Below, one piece after another: positions 32,414-40,400 of a stretch of 53,006 nt of DNA (positions are counted from its first letter, which is position 1; every line of letters starts with the position of its first letter). The notes below the pieces were generated by a model, which ran no database searches, was not told the DNA's origin, and saw only the letters and a program-made list of their open reading frames with translations. This DNA comes from Thermoflavimicrobium daqui (lineage in GTDB: Bacteria > Bacillota > Bacilli > Thermoactinomycetales > Thermoactinomycetaceae), in NCBI RefSeq assembly GCF_003313465.1, contig NZ_KZ845680.1, forward strand, positions 1 to 53,006, read 5' to 3'. The position numbers and the translations under genes are program-made.

Positions 32414-32992
32414 ATGATTGACGAACTACTACAGCGACAAAATAATCTTCAGGCGGAGGCGATTGAAGTCGCGAAAGAATTAAAACTCGACGACCTGCTT
32501 AGTCCAATGGGAAAGCCTATACGTGTTGGCAGTGCTGCTTTAGGTTTGATGGTTTGGCGGGATTTGGATATCACCGTGGTGTGTCCTAAGCTGAATATGG
32601 ATGCTGTAGCTCAGATAGGTGCAAAATTAATGGTTCATGTAGGGGTACAGGAGGTTCAGTTCCGTAATGACTCAGGGACTTGGAAGGTTGATTCTCACTA
32701 TCCGGATGGGCTATACCTTGGGATAAAGTATCGGTCTGGTGGAGGTCACGATTGGAAGCTTGATATCTGGTTCATTGATGAACCAGAAAGACAGCCTGAT
32801 CTTATACATATGAAGACAATCCCTAATCGACTCAATCCGGAATTAAGAGCATCGATCCTAAGTATCAAGGATATTTGGGCCAAACGACCTGAGTATGGAA
32901 AAACAGTGACAAGCTATGATATTTATAAGTCGGTATTAGATGATGGTGTACAGACGCCAGAGCAATTTCAGGAATGGTTAATACATCGATAA
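32414..32992 (+). CDS. Nucleotidyltransferase-fold protein
   Basis: 192 residues. RVGSAALGLMVWRDLDITVV (about 36-55) is the GS...DxD signature of the pol-beta superfamily, and WKLDIWFID (about 116-124) supplies the third carboxylate. All three metal ligands are therefore present and an NMP transfer to an unknown acceptor is likely. ATG 32414 has AGGTGGGG before it and fits the common start 'MIDELL.RQ..LQAEA'; ATG 32369, with AAAGGAAG, would add 15 residues. It is much shorter than CD-NTases of CBASS (about 300 or more). It is divergent from the two-helix membrane protein. Confidence 0.7.
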   Translation: MIDELLQRQNNLQAEAIEVAKELKLDDLLSPMGKPIRVGSAALGLMVWRDLDITVVCPKLNMDAVAQIGAKLMVHVGVQEVQFRNDSGTWKVDSHYPDGLYLGIKYRSGGGHDWKLDIWFIDEPERQPDLIHMKTIPNRLNPELRASILSIKDIWAKRPEYGKTVTSYDIYKSVLDDGVQTPEQFQEWLIHR

Positions 32993-33113
32993 GGAATCAC
33001 CATACAAGAAACCCTTATCTGTAAGCTACATTTTTTTATTTACCTTGTCTTTCTTTTTGCATCATAGACGTTTCCTTGGGATTTGGATAAAATAAATATA
33101 AGGAGGGATTAAG

Positions 33114-33554
33114 TTGCAAAATTTCTATTTCCAACAAATGCAAATGATGGTTCAGCCCATGCGTGATGAGCTGACTCGTTTGGGTATAAAAGAGTTAAAA
33201 ACACCAGAAGAGGTGGATGAAACTTTACAAGGTGAGGCAGCGAAAGGAACGACGTTAATCGTTGTGAACTCTGTCTGTGGTTGTGCTGCTGGACTTGCTC
33301 GTCCAGGTGTAGCTCTATCACTCAAACATGACAAAGTACCTGATCATTTGTACACGGTTTTTGCCGGTCAAGATCGAGAAGCAACAGCACGTGCTCGTGA
33401 ATATTTTGATGGAGAACCACCTTCTTCTCCTTCATTCGCCTTATTAAAAGATGGAAAGTTAGTTACGATGGTTCATCGTCATGAAATTGAAGGAGCAAGC
33501 ATGGAAGAGATTGCTCACAAATTGACTTCTGCTTATGATAAATATTGCGATTAA
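33114..33554 (+). CDS. Bacilliredoxin, BrxA/BrxB (YphP/YqiW) family
   Basis: 146 residues with a thioredoxin-like fold and the CGC active site in VNSVCGCAAGLARPG (about 52-66). It removes bacillithiol from mixed disulfides on proteins under oxidative stress. The rest of the family pattern is also present: TVFAGQDREATARAREYF, PPSSPSFALLKDGKLV, HRHEIEGASMEEIA. The start is TTG 33114 after a GGAGGGA site seven bases away. A clean terminator follows. It implies that this organism makes bacillithiol, as most Bacillales do. Choice between BrxA and BrxB is open. Confidence 0.92.
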   Translation: MQNFYFQQMQMMVQPMRDELTRLGIKELKTPEEVDETLQGEAAKGTTLIVVNSVCGCAAGLARPGVALSLKHDKVPDHLYTVFAGQDREATARAREYFDGEPPSSPSFALLKDGKLVTMVHRHEIEGASMEEIAHKLTSAYDKYCD

Positions 33555-33560
33555 TGAAAG

Positions 33561-33597
33561 ATGCACTTACCCATCAAGAAAGGTAAGTGCATTTATA
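33561..33597 (+). terminator. Bacilliredoxin terminator
   Basis: ATGCACTTACC (33561-33571) with GGTAAGTGCAT (33582-33592), then TTATATTTT. Confidence 0.85.
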
Positions 33598-33732
33598 TTT
33601 TATAATCTCTTTGCTTCCTGTACATATAACTTTGTTTTATTGAGTGGTTTGTAGATATTATTTTAGAATGGAATAAAATAATATCCTATAGCCGGTTTGG
33701 AAGAAATAAAAAAGTATAAATGAGGGGTGTGT

Positions 33733-34644
33733 ATGGAAGGGATCGCGGCAGTACTCTTACTGATTTTTATTGCTGTGGTAATCATGGTCAATGTCTTTTA
33801 TAGGATGGGGAAAAAGCGTGAAATGCCGACCTTATCTGACCATTTACCCAACTTAGGAATACAAGCACACTCGACTGATTTTCAGATGCAGATGAAATTG
33901 TTAATTGATCATTTGCATACTTCATATCCACCACATTATGTGGAACGGATCAAGGAGCGAGTTATTCGTCAACATCATATCAGCTTGGTAGAATGGGAGC
34001 ATCGTTGGTTTGAATGGGAGCGTTATTTAGTGATGACAGCCATTTTACGATCTGTCCCCATGTATAGCAGTCAAGTGGATGCCGTTTGGCATGAGATGTT
34101 AATGTTTACACGTGAATATCGCCAATTTTCACAGCAATATTTGAAAGTGATGTTACACCATATTCCGAATACCTCAGAAAATAATCCATTTAATCCTAGC
34201 GAAAGAGCATGGTTTGATCTCATTTATGTTTTATTGTTCCAGCCCTCTCAGTATAGTCAGATGTCTTGGGGGACTTTTTTGCAACATCCGTTAGCCAAAT
34301 CAGTTCTTCATGATTTTGAGAGACTATCTCCTGAACTGTTAAAAAAGAAATACTTTAATGAAAGGGCTGCCGAATATGTTCCAGGAGCAGGCGAAATTAT
34401 TTCATTTTTAATTCAGTTTATGATTCATGAAATAAAGTCACAAAATCGTTTTGTTAAGGTTTCTGGCACCAATACTCATGATTTTTATCATCATTATCTA
34501 AAAGAAAAAACCAATCAGCCAACACTTCTTCAGATAAGGGGAGTAATCTATTTATCAACTTATCACTATGATGATTTTTATCCACAGTATGAAGTGTTAT
34601 TTCAACAGATTTCACAGACGACAAGTCCACATACTTACCACTGA
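33733..34644 (+). CDS. Membrane-anchored protein with GRDP-like VWHE motif
   Basis: 303 residues from ATG 33733 (GAGGGGTG site upstream). One N-terminal helix (IAAVLLLIFIAVVIMVNVFY) anchors a cytosolic or surface domain. VDAVWHEMLMFTREYRQFSQQYL and the following MLHHIPN resemble the 'DlvWHthll.t..Y..Fc' motif seen in glycine-rich-domain-like (GRDP) proteins and related bacterial proteins. The rest is helical with many His, Tyr and Gln. The role is not known. Short sequence motifs near the C-terminus (HDFYHHYLKEK, TYHYDDFYPQYE) could bind metal. Single gene with terminator. Confidence 0.65.
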   Translation: MEGIAAVLLLIFIAVVIMVNVFYRMGKKREMPTLSDHLPNLGIQAHSTDFQMQMKLLIDHLHTSYPPHYVERIKERVIRQHHISLVEWEHRWFEWERYLVMTAILRSVPMYSSQVDAVWHEMLMFTREYRQFSQQYLKVMLHHIPNTSENNPFNPSERAWFDLIYVLLFQPSQYSQMSWGTFLQHPLAKSVLHDFERLSPELLKKKYFNERAAEYVPGAGEIISFLIQFMIHEIKSQNRFVKVSGTNTHDFYHHYLKEKTNQPTLLQIRGVIYLSTYHYDDFYPQYEVLFQQISQTTSPHTYH

Positions 34645-34652
34645 AAAAGAAA

Positions 34653-34692
34653 ATAAGAACAAACTCCTTGTTGGTTCATGGAGCTTGTTCTT
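34653..34692. terminator. Bidirectional terminator
   Basis: AATAAGAACAAACTCC pairs with GGAGCTTGTTCTTATT (one mismatch) between convergent genes. Confidence 0.85.
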
Positions 34693-34704
34693 ATTTGGAT
34701 TAGA

Positions 34705-35433
34705 TTATGCTTTAAAGAAGAAATGAAGTGCCTCTGGCAGATCCCTTTGCCAAAAGCCCCAGGTGTGATCTCCTTCTTTTTCCCTATATGTAACAGTCGC
34801 TTTTTTCTCTACAAGATGGCGATATACTTCTCGATTACGTGTGACAAGATCTAAGTTTCCCATATGTGTACTTACAGCTGTCTCTGACTTGCCAATCGAT
34901 TGATACACGATAAGATCTTGTAAATTAGTCATCTGGCAAATTAGTTCTGTTGTTTGAGACAAAAATGCTCCCGATTGGGAAAGCACATGTGTAAATTGCT
35001 GTGGATGATTGATTGCTAATTGTAAGGATGCAGCTGCTCCAAGTGATGAACCACCAATCACCCAGTTTTCTCTAGTTAGAGACACAGGATAGCGCTCTTT
35101 TAGCATAGGTAGTAACTCATCCATGATAAATTGCTGATGAAGTTCATGTCGTGCACCATGAGGAGCATACTCTTCGGTACGAAGGCTTTTTTGTACAGGT
35201 ACCGCAACCATAATCAGTGGTTTAATTTGCCCTTCGCTAATCATTTGATTCGCTTGAGTAACAATTCTCCCCAGATTAAAGTAGTCATCCCCATCATGTA
35301 AGATCAAACAAGGATAGGAACTTGACTCATCATATCCTGGAGGCAAAGAAATGAGCACTTGCTTGTCTTCGTGAAGGTATTTACTTGAAATCACTTCTCT
35401 TTTGATGATTCGTTTCACTTGTTTTTGCACCAT
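34705..35433 (-). CDS. Alpha/beta-hydrolase, Fes/BesA-type esterase
   Basis: About 242 residues, cytosolic. LPPGYDESSSYPCLILHDGDDYF is the usual opening of the putative esterase (PF00756) family. The nucleophile elbow is GGSSLGA (about 122-128), and the catalytic His lies in EGDHTWGFW near the end. BesA (YuiI) of B. subtilis, which opens bacillibactin, has this form, but there is no siderophore gene near, so the substrate is open. Several starts are close together (35442 TTG, 35439 ATG, 35433 ATG); the last is best spaced from AAAGAG. Confidence 0.8.
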   Translation of the reverse strand: MVQKQVKRIIKREVISSKYLHEDKQVLISLPPGYDESSSYPCLILHDGDDYFNLGRIVTQANQMISEGQIKPLIMVAVPVQKSLRTEEYAPHGARHELHQQFIMDELLPMLKERYPVSLTRENWVIGGSSLGAAASLQLAINHPQQFTHVLSQSGAFLSQTTELICQMTNLQDLIVYQSIGKSETAVSTHMGNLDLVTRNREVYRHLVEKKATVTYREKEGDHTWGFWQRDLPEALHFFFKA

Positions 35434-35619
35434 ATTCATCAACTCTTTATATAAAATGTGAGTATATCTCTACTATACCCTAATTACTTATGTAATTCAT
35501 AATTACCAAAGTCTACCTTTGAAAATAGGTCATAAGATATATTTTCAAATAGACTGTTCTAGGATCATTATGGTTATATACAAAAAGTAAATATAAGTGT
35601 AATTGATATCGGGAAGTAG

Positions 35620-35656
35620 AGCTTATGTATCTTTAAAGTACATAGGCTTATTTTAT
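35620..35656 (+). terminator. Orphan terminator-like hairpin
   Basis: AGCTTATGTA (35620-35629) pairs with TACATAGGCT (35639-35648, one mismatch), then TATTTTAT. No protein gene on the plus strand ends here. It may end a small RNA, or attenuate the sigma gene. Confidence 0.5.
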
Positions 35657-35667
35657 GTCAAAAATGC

Positions 35668-35694
35668 GAAATCGAATCGATAGGATAAACCGTA
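35668..35694 (+). promoter_or_regulatory. Possible ECF-type autoregulatory promoter
   Basis: GAAATC (35668-35673), 17 bp, CGTA (35691-35694). This is close to the GAAAC...CGTA pattern of Bacillus ECF sigma factors, which usually drive their own operon. Confidence 0.3.
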
Positions 35695-35746
35695 CCCTCT
35701 CTATTTCAATCTAATTAGTACAAGCACCAAAGAGGAGGGACAACAC

Positions 35747-36274
35747 TTGGAAATAGAATTGGAAGTAAAACGTGCCCAAAACGGAGAAAAAGAGGCTTTT
35801 ACCAAGCTAATCCGCCACTATCAAATTCATTTATATCGGATTGCTTTTGCCATCCTGAAAAATGACTCCGATTGTGCCGATGCTATTCAAGAGACTATCT
35901 TAAAGTCTTATCAGTCCATACATCAATTGAAACAGCCAAACTATTTTAAAACTTGGCTCATTCGTATTTTGATCAACCAATGTAACCAAATCCTAAAACA
36001 AAACAAAAAAATGATCCCATTTGAAAAGCTACAAGAATCATCCTATTCCCAAAATGAGTATAAAGAATTGGAAATAAAAGACCTAATTAATCATCTGGAA
36101 CCCCATCAACGTTTAGTTGTCATTCTTTATTATTTTGAAGATTTATCTTTAAAACAAATCTCCAACCTATTGGATATACCTGAAGGAACTGTTAAATCAC
36201 GTCTCTATAAAGCACGCTCCATTTTATCTGAATGGTTATCTGGAAGTAAAGAAAGGATGATCCACTATGAATAA
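35747..36274 (+). CDS. ECF sigma factor
   Basis: 175 residues with both regions of group 4 sigma factors. Region 2: TKLIRHYQIHLYRIAFAILKNDSDCADAIQETILKSY and YFKTWLIRILINQC. Region 4: HLEPHQRLVVILYYFEDLSLKQISNLLDIPEGTVKSRLYKARSIL. It starts at TTG 35747, with AGGAGGGA nine bases before. It overlaps the DUF4179 gene by 8 bp, the standard sigma/anti-sigma pair arrangement. The low similarity of its -10/-35 reading helices to SigW/SigX gives no clear regulon; SigV/SigI-like stress roles are possible. Confidence 0.9.
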   Translation: MEIELEVKRAQNGEKEAFTKLIRHYQIHLYRIAFAILKNDSDCADAIQETILKSYQSIHQLKQPNYFKTWLIRILINQCNQILKQNKKMIPFEKLQESSYSQNEYKELEIKDLINHLEPHQRLVVILYYFEDLSLKQISNLLDIPEGTVKSRLYKARSILSEWLSGSKERMIHYE

Positions 36275-37310
36275 ATTTTCGGAGGATCAAGAAATCAAAA
36301 AAAGATTACAAGAAGAGTGGAATGAGGTTCCCGAGATAGTCATGAATCGTATTGATGAAACCTTAGCTTCACTACATGAACCAAAGAAAAGAGGGAGTAG
36401 AATGAAAAAAGTATGGCTTACCGCTGCCGCAGCTACCTTGGCTATCGCGGGTACGATCACTGCTGGTTTTATCTCTCCTAGCTTTGCTGCTACGCTCAAT
36501 AAAGTGCCTGTCATCGGTTCCATTTTTGATAAGGTAGGAGATAATGGTATAAAAAATGCTGTTAAGAAAGGAGTTACTACTAATCAAGTAAATCAATCAT
36601 TGGAGAAAGAAGGAGTTAAAGTAACGATTAAAGATCTAATTTATGATGATACCAGTATGATCATTAGTTATGAAATAAAATCGAAAGAAAAGTTTGAGAC
36701 AAAACTAAAAACAAAAAAAGGGAAAAGTGTCCCAGTACCTCCTCCAAGCATTACTTTTATACCTCATCACAATGGTAAATTAATCAATGGAGCAGGATCT
36801 GGGCAAAAGGATGTAAAAGATGACTATACCGTGATTGGCTATGAGAGTATTCAGCTCGATCAACCATTACCGGATAAAGTGAAATTGAATCTTCAGGCGA
36901 ATTATACTGATACGTTCAAAGCCGTACAATTGAATAAGCCCTTAAAACCTTTACAGTTTGAATTTAATGTTACTGCTCAAAAGGAAAAGAATAATCAAAT
37001 TTATAAGCCAAATATTAAAAAAGATATCGGGGATATCCATCTTCAGATTAAACAGGTCAAGGTAAGTAGTTCCTATATTCAGGTTGATTTGAACAAATTT
37101 ACAGAAATTGAAAACGCGAATGCTTACTCTTTTTCTCTTCATGATGAGAAAGGAAAAGAGCTTGAATCATTATATGAGTCAAGAGATCTAAAAACAACTC
37201 GTCTGACTTATGTTTCTCCAATGGAAACCTCAAAATCGTTAACACTAAAAATATATGGAGGTAATAGTAAAGGAAAAGAAATAGGTCAAATACAAATCCC
37301 ATTAAGATAA
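36267..37310 (+). CDS. DUF4179 membrane protein, probable anti-sigma factor
   Basis: 347 residues. A short cytosolic N-terminus (1-46: QEIKKRLQEEWNEVPEIVMNRIDETL) could hold the sigma factor. One membrane helix follows (VWLTAAAATLAIAGTITAGF, about 49-68), then FISPSFAATLNKVPVIGSIF, the usual start of DUF4179, and a beta-rich extracellular domain of about 250 residues with many Lys and Thr. In such pairs the outer part senses a signal and is cut or released to free the sigma factor. The gene overlaps the sigma gene by 8 bp and is followed by a terminator. Confidence 0.85.
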   Translation: MNKFSEDQEIKKRLQEEWNEVPEIVMNRIDETLASLHEPKKRGSRMKKVWLTAAAATLAIAGTITAGFISPSFAATLNKVPVIGSIFDKVGDNGIKNAVKKGVTTNQVNQSLEKEGVKVTIKDLIYDDTSMIISYEIKSKEKFETKLKTKKGKSVPVPPPSITFIPHHNGKLINGAGSGQKDVKDDYTVIGYESIQLDQPLPDKVKLNLQANYTDTFKAVQLNKPLKPLQFEFNVTAQKEKNNQIYKPNIKKDIGDIHLQIKQVKVSSSYIQVDLNKFTEIENANAYSFSLHDEKGKELESLYESRDLKTTRLTYVSPMETSKSLTLKIYGGNSKGKEIGQIQIPLR

Positions 37311-37333
37311 AATGATAATGATTTCTTGGAGTC

Positions 37334-37370
37334 AAAGCTTAGTTCTATTGAAGGACTAAGCTTTTTCTAA
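37334..37370 (+). terminator. Terminator of the sigma/anti-sigma operon
   Basis: AAAGCTTAGT (37334-37343) with ACTAAGCTTT (37355-37364), then TTT. Confidence 0.85.
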
Positions 37371-37539
37371 TTTTGAGTTGGCTATTTTCCTAAATCTACT
37401 AGGCAAGAAATTCGATAAAGAAGAAATCTATATTATATACCGCTCTTTTTATTTGATATTTTTCGAGTCTTTGCTTTATCATAAATAAAGATTTACAATA
37501 TAAAGAAAGAATATTATCAATAACTGGAGTGATCTGAGA

Positions 37540-39492
37540 ATGAACCAACCAGTCTGGTATCCACAGCAGGAACAGATCGAACAGACACGACTTTATCGAT
37601 TGATGCAAAAGCATGGATTAACTGATTACCCCTCTTTTTATAAGCGTTCTGTAGAAAATATTGCATGGTTATGGGAAGAAGTAGTGAAGGATCTCGAGTT
37701 AGAATGGATACAACCTTATCGGCAAGTGATAGGTCAAGTTGATGAGATGGCAAAGGCTCGTTGGTTTATAGATGGTAAGTTTAATGTAACAGCGAACTGT
37801 TTGGATCGGTTTGTGAAAGATCCACTAGCTCGTCATCGACTTGCTTTGATTTGGGAAGGGGAAGACGGTCAGGTACAAAAATATACGTATCGGGACTTAT
37901 ACCAAGAAGTGAATCAAGTGGCAAATGGTTTACTTAAGCTGGGGTTAAAGCCTGGGGATCGGGTTGCTATCTATTTGCCGATGATTCCAGAGATAGTGAT
38001 GGCTATGTTAGCCATAGCAAAGATCGGTGCGATCTATACGCCATGTTTTTCTGGATTTGGTGCTGATGCGATTGCAACCAGAGCAACGGATTGTGAAGCC
38101 AAGTTTTTGATTACTGCAGATGGTTTTTATCGACGAGGTAAAGTGGTAACGATGAAAGAAGAAGCAGACCGAGCTGCAGATTTAGCTCCATCGGTTGAGA
38201 AAGTAATTACGGTACGACGACTGAATCGGGATTGTCCATGGAATGAGAAGCGGGATGTAGAATGGGAATCGCTTCGGAGTGATGTGAAAGCGCTTCCTCC
38301 CAAAGAGACGGATGCGAATGATCCATTTATGATTATTTATACTTCAGGGACAACTGGAAAGCCGAAAGGTACTGTTCATGTTCATAGTGGCTTTCCTATT
38401 AAAGCAGCGTTTGATAGTGGATACTGTATGGATGTCGGGGTCGGTGATGTTCTATTTTGGGTCACCGATATGGGATGGATGATGGGACCATGGATGGTAT
38501 TTGGGGCGCTTATGAATGGAAGTACCATGCTATTATATGAAGGAACTCCAGACTATCCCACTCCTGATCGCTTATGGCAAATGGTTGAGCGGTATGGTGT
38601 AAGCCATTTAGGAATCTCTCCAACCTTAATCAGAGCATTGATGAAACAAGGAGATCAGTGGTTGGATCATTATGATCTTAGTAGCTTACGTGCTTTTGGG
38701 TCTACAGGTGAGCCGTGGAATCCAGAACCATGGTATTGGTTATTTGAAAAAGTAGGGAAAAAGCAAGTTCCAATTTTAAACTATTCAGGCGGTACGGAAA
38801 CTTCTGGTGGAATTTTAACCAATACGATGATTCAACCACTTGTTCCTTGTGGATTTAGTGGTCCTGTACCCGGAATGGATATCGACGTATGGGATGAAAA
38901 TGGTACTTCAGTAAAGAATGAAGTTGGAGAGCTTGTCATTCGTCAACCCTGGGTAGGCATGACCGTAGGTTTTTGGAAAGATGAAGAACGCTTTTTACAA
39001 ACTTACTGGAATCGCTGGCCCAAGGTTTGGGTTCATGGAGATTGGGTTAAAGTAGATGAACAAGGTTTTTGGTATATTACAGGTCGGTCAGATGATACCA
39101 TTAAAGTGGCTGGCAAGCGCTTGGGGCCTGCTGAGATGGAATCCGTATTAGTTGATTATCCAGAGGTCGTGGAGGCTTGTACAATTGGCATTCCGGATTC
39201 AGATAAAGGTGAGGTGCCTATCTGTTTTGTGGTATTAAAAAGGCAAGGAAATCACTTACCAGAGGACAAGTTAAGTGAGGTATTGATTGACTTTGTCGGT
39301 AAACGCATGGGGAAAGCTCTAAAACCAAAGCATATATATGTCGTTACTGACTTACCCAAAACACGCAATGGGAAAATTTTACGTCGTGTGGTCAAAGCTG
39401 CTTATTTAGGGAAAGACACTGGAGATATTTCTTCACTAGAAAATCCGCAAGCTGTACAAGCGATTCAACAGCTTGCTAGGTATTCCAACTGA
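37540..39492 (+). CDS. Acetyl/acyl-CoA synthetase (AMP-forming), AcsA-like
   Basis: 650 residues, the size of acetyl- and propionyl-CoA synthetases. It has the N-terminal linker (WLWEEVVKDLELEW..WFIDGKFNVTANCLDR), P-loop IYTSGTTGKPKGTVHVHSG, adenine motif STGEPWNPEPW and LNYSGGTETSGG, hinge VHGDWVKVDEQGFWYITGRSDDTIKVAGKRLGPAEME, and acetylation-site lysine motif PKTRNGKILRR. It converts a short acid, ATP and CoA to acyl-CoA. The pocket residue normally Trp in acetate enzymes cannot be placed with certainty, so acetate, propionate or a related acid are all open. Start ATG 37540 follows GGAGTGATC. Single gene with its own terminator. Confidence 0.88.
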   Translation: MNQPVWYPQQEQIEQTRLYRLMQKHGLTDYPSFYKRSVENIAWLWEEVVKDLELEWIQPYRQVIGQVDEMAKARWFIDGKFNVTANCLDRFVKDPLARHRLALIWEGEDGQVQKYTYRDLYQEVNQVANGLLKLGLKPGDRVAIYLPMIPEIVMAMLAIAKIGAIYTPCFSGFGADAIATRATDCEAKFLITADGFYRRGKVVTMKEEADRAADLAPSVEKVITVRRLNRDCPWNEKRDVEWESLRSDVKALPPKETDANDPFMIIYTSGTTGKPKGTVHVHSGFPIKAAFDSGYCMDVGVGDVLFWVTDMGWMMGPWMVFGALMNGSTMLLYEGTPDYPTPDRLWQMVERYGVSHLGISPTLIRALMKQGDQWLDHYDLSSLRAFGSTGEPWNPEPWYWLFEKVGKKQVPILNYSGGTETSGGILTNTMIQPLVPCGFSGPVPGMDIDVWDENGTSVKNEVGELVIRQPWVGMTVGFWKDEERFLQTYWNRWPKVWVHGDWVKVDEQGFWYITGRSDDTIKVAGKRLGPAEMESVLVDYPEVVEACTIGIPDSDKGEVPICFVVLKRQGNHLPEDKLSEVLIDFVGKRMGKALKPKHIYVVTDLPKTRNGKILRRVVKAAYLGKDTGDISSLENPQAVQAIQQLARYSN

Positions 39493-39505
39493 TCTTATAA
39501 TAAAT

Positions 39506-39534
39506 AACTCGGCTTTGATAAAGCCGGGTTATTT
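39506..39534 (+). terminator. Terminator of the CoA synthetase gene
   Basis: AACTCGGCTTT (39506-39516) with AAAGCCGGGTT (39520-39530), then ATTTATT. Confidence 0.85.
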
Positions 39535-39806
39535 ATTGAGAGAAAACCGAGCATGTACCTTAAACTAAAATCAACTCTACTCTTTTTTATTTGACTTATC
39601 GACTCTTCTAGCGATTGGACTATCAACTCTATGAACTTTTAGTCAATCTGTATATTTATACTCGTTTCATAGAAAGCTGCAGAAAAAATTATGATAAATG
39701 ATAATATATGGCTTTACAAAGGAAAAAGATACTATTATTTTTATGTATAATAATCCAATTTTATATTGGTTTAAAATAGGTATGATATATTAAAATATCT
39801 ATATGA

Positions 39807-39933
39807 GCCTATTGCATAATGGGATCAGAAATCCGGGTTATTTCTAACAAATCGCTTTTGTATAGGGTCAACTTCTGACGAAAGCAGCAGGAGTGATCAG
39901 GGAAGCGATAAGCGGATGATTTATGCAATAACC
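39807..39933. mobile_element. MITE-like element with TTGCATAA ends
   Basis: A non-coding stretch of about 127 bp is bounded by inverted TATTGCATAA (39810-39819) and TTATGCAATA (39921-39930). Its right part (GGAGTGATCAGGGAAGCGAT, then AAGCGGATGA) has a related but diverged stretch near 50161-50192. No target-site duplication was clear. It lies just upstream of the AbrB-type gene and might carry or disturb its promoter. Confidence 0.5.
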
Positions 39934-39977
39934 TTATAGTATTTATTTTAAAAATAAAAGAGAAAGAAGGGTTTAAT

Positions 39978-40238
39978 ATGAAGGCAGTTGGTATTGTCAG
40001 AAAAGTTGACCATCTAGGGCGTATTGTTTTACCGAAAGAGTTGCGTAATATTATGCAAATTCATCCACAAGACGGGGTGGAAATCTTTGTAGATGGAGAT
40101 CAAATTATTTTAAAAAAATATAATCCTGCGTGCGTTTTATGCGGGAAAATGGAACAGTTATTTTACTATAAAGATAAAATTGTTTGCCAAGAATGTATTC
40201 AAGAAATCTCAAAATATGCGCAGAATGTAGCCGAATAA
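39978..40238 (+). CDS. AbrB-type transition regulator with Cys-rich C-terminus
   Basis: 86 residues. The N-terminal swapped-hairpin AbrB/MazE domain is complete: MKAVGIVRKVDHLGRIVLPKELRNIM then VEIFVDGDQIILKKY. The C-terminal half differs from classical AbrB/Abh: it has CVLCG and CQEC (CxxC pairs 19 residues apart), likely a zinc site. AbrB proteins bind curved AT-rich DNA and hold back stationary-phase genes. The AAAGAAGGG site is several bases before ATG 39978. The gene precedes the phenylalanine/2-oxoacid operon and might influence it, but has its own transcript. Confidence 0.85.
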   Translation: MKAVGIVRKVDHLGRIVLPKELRNIMQIHPQDGVEIFVDGDQIILKKYNPACVLCGKMEQLFYYKDKIVCQECIQEISKYAQNVAE

Positions 40239-40286
40239 GGGGAATTGCAGCAATACTGATTAGCGTTAACCCTGTAAAGTAGTTGA

Positions 40287-40315
40287 CTGACATTCAAAAA
40301 AGGTTTTGCTAGAAT
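40287..40315 (+). promoter_or_regulatory. Promoter of the paaF-like operon
   Basis: CTGACA (40287-40292), 17 bp, TAGAAT (40310-40315), a sigma-A-like pair. No -24/-12 sigma-54 element was found. Confidence 0.55.
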
Positions 40316-40358
40316 AGTATTAGTAAGAAAAAGATAACTTTTTAAAAAAGAGAAAATT

Positions 40359-40372
40359 TGAAAACGCTTTCC
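40359..40372 (+). promoter_or_regulatory. CcpA binding site (cre)
   Basis: TGAAAACGCTTTCC matches the consensus TGWAARCGYTWNCW at 13 of 14 positions. It lies about 37 bp after the predicted start of transcription and 29 bp before the first gene, a position suited to roadblock repression when preferred sugars are present. Confidence 0.75.
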
Positions 40373-40400
40373 AGTCTTAAGTTAGGGAGGACTGTGGTTC

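Larger units (their letters stand above)
35443..35746. other. Gap before the ECF sigma gene
   Basis: About 300 AT-rich bp hold a terminator-like hairpin (35620-35656) with no gene before it on that strand, and a possible ECF-type promoter (35668-35694). Confidence 0.5.

Noticed and set aside
32414-32992. CBASS cyclic-nucleotide synthase
   Set aside because: The protein is only about 190 residues and lacks the helical C-terminal half of CD-NTases; no Cap genes are present. Only the fold can be claimed.
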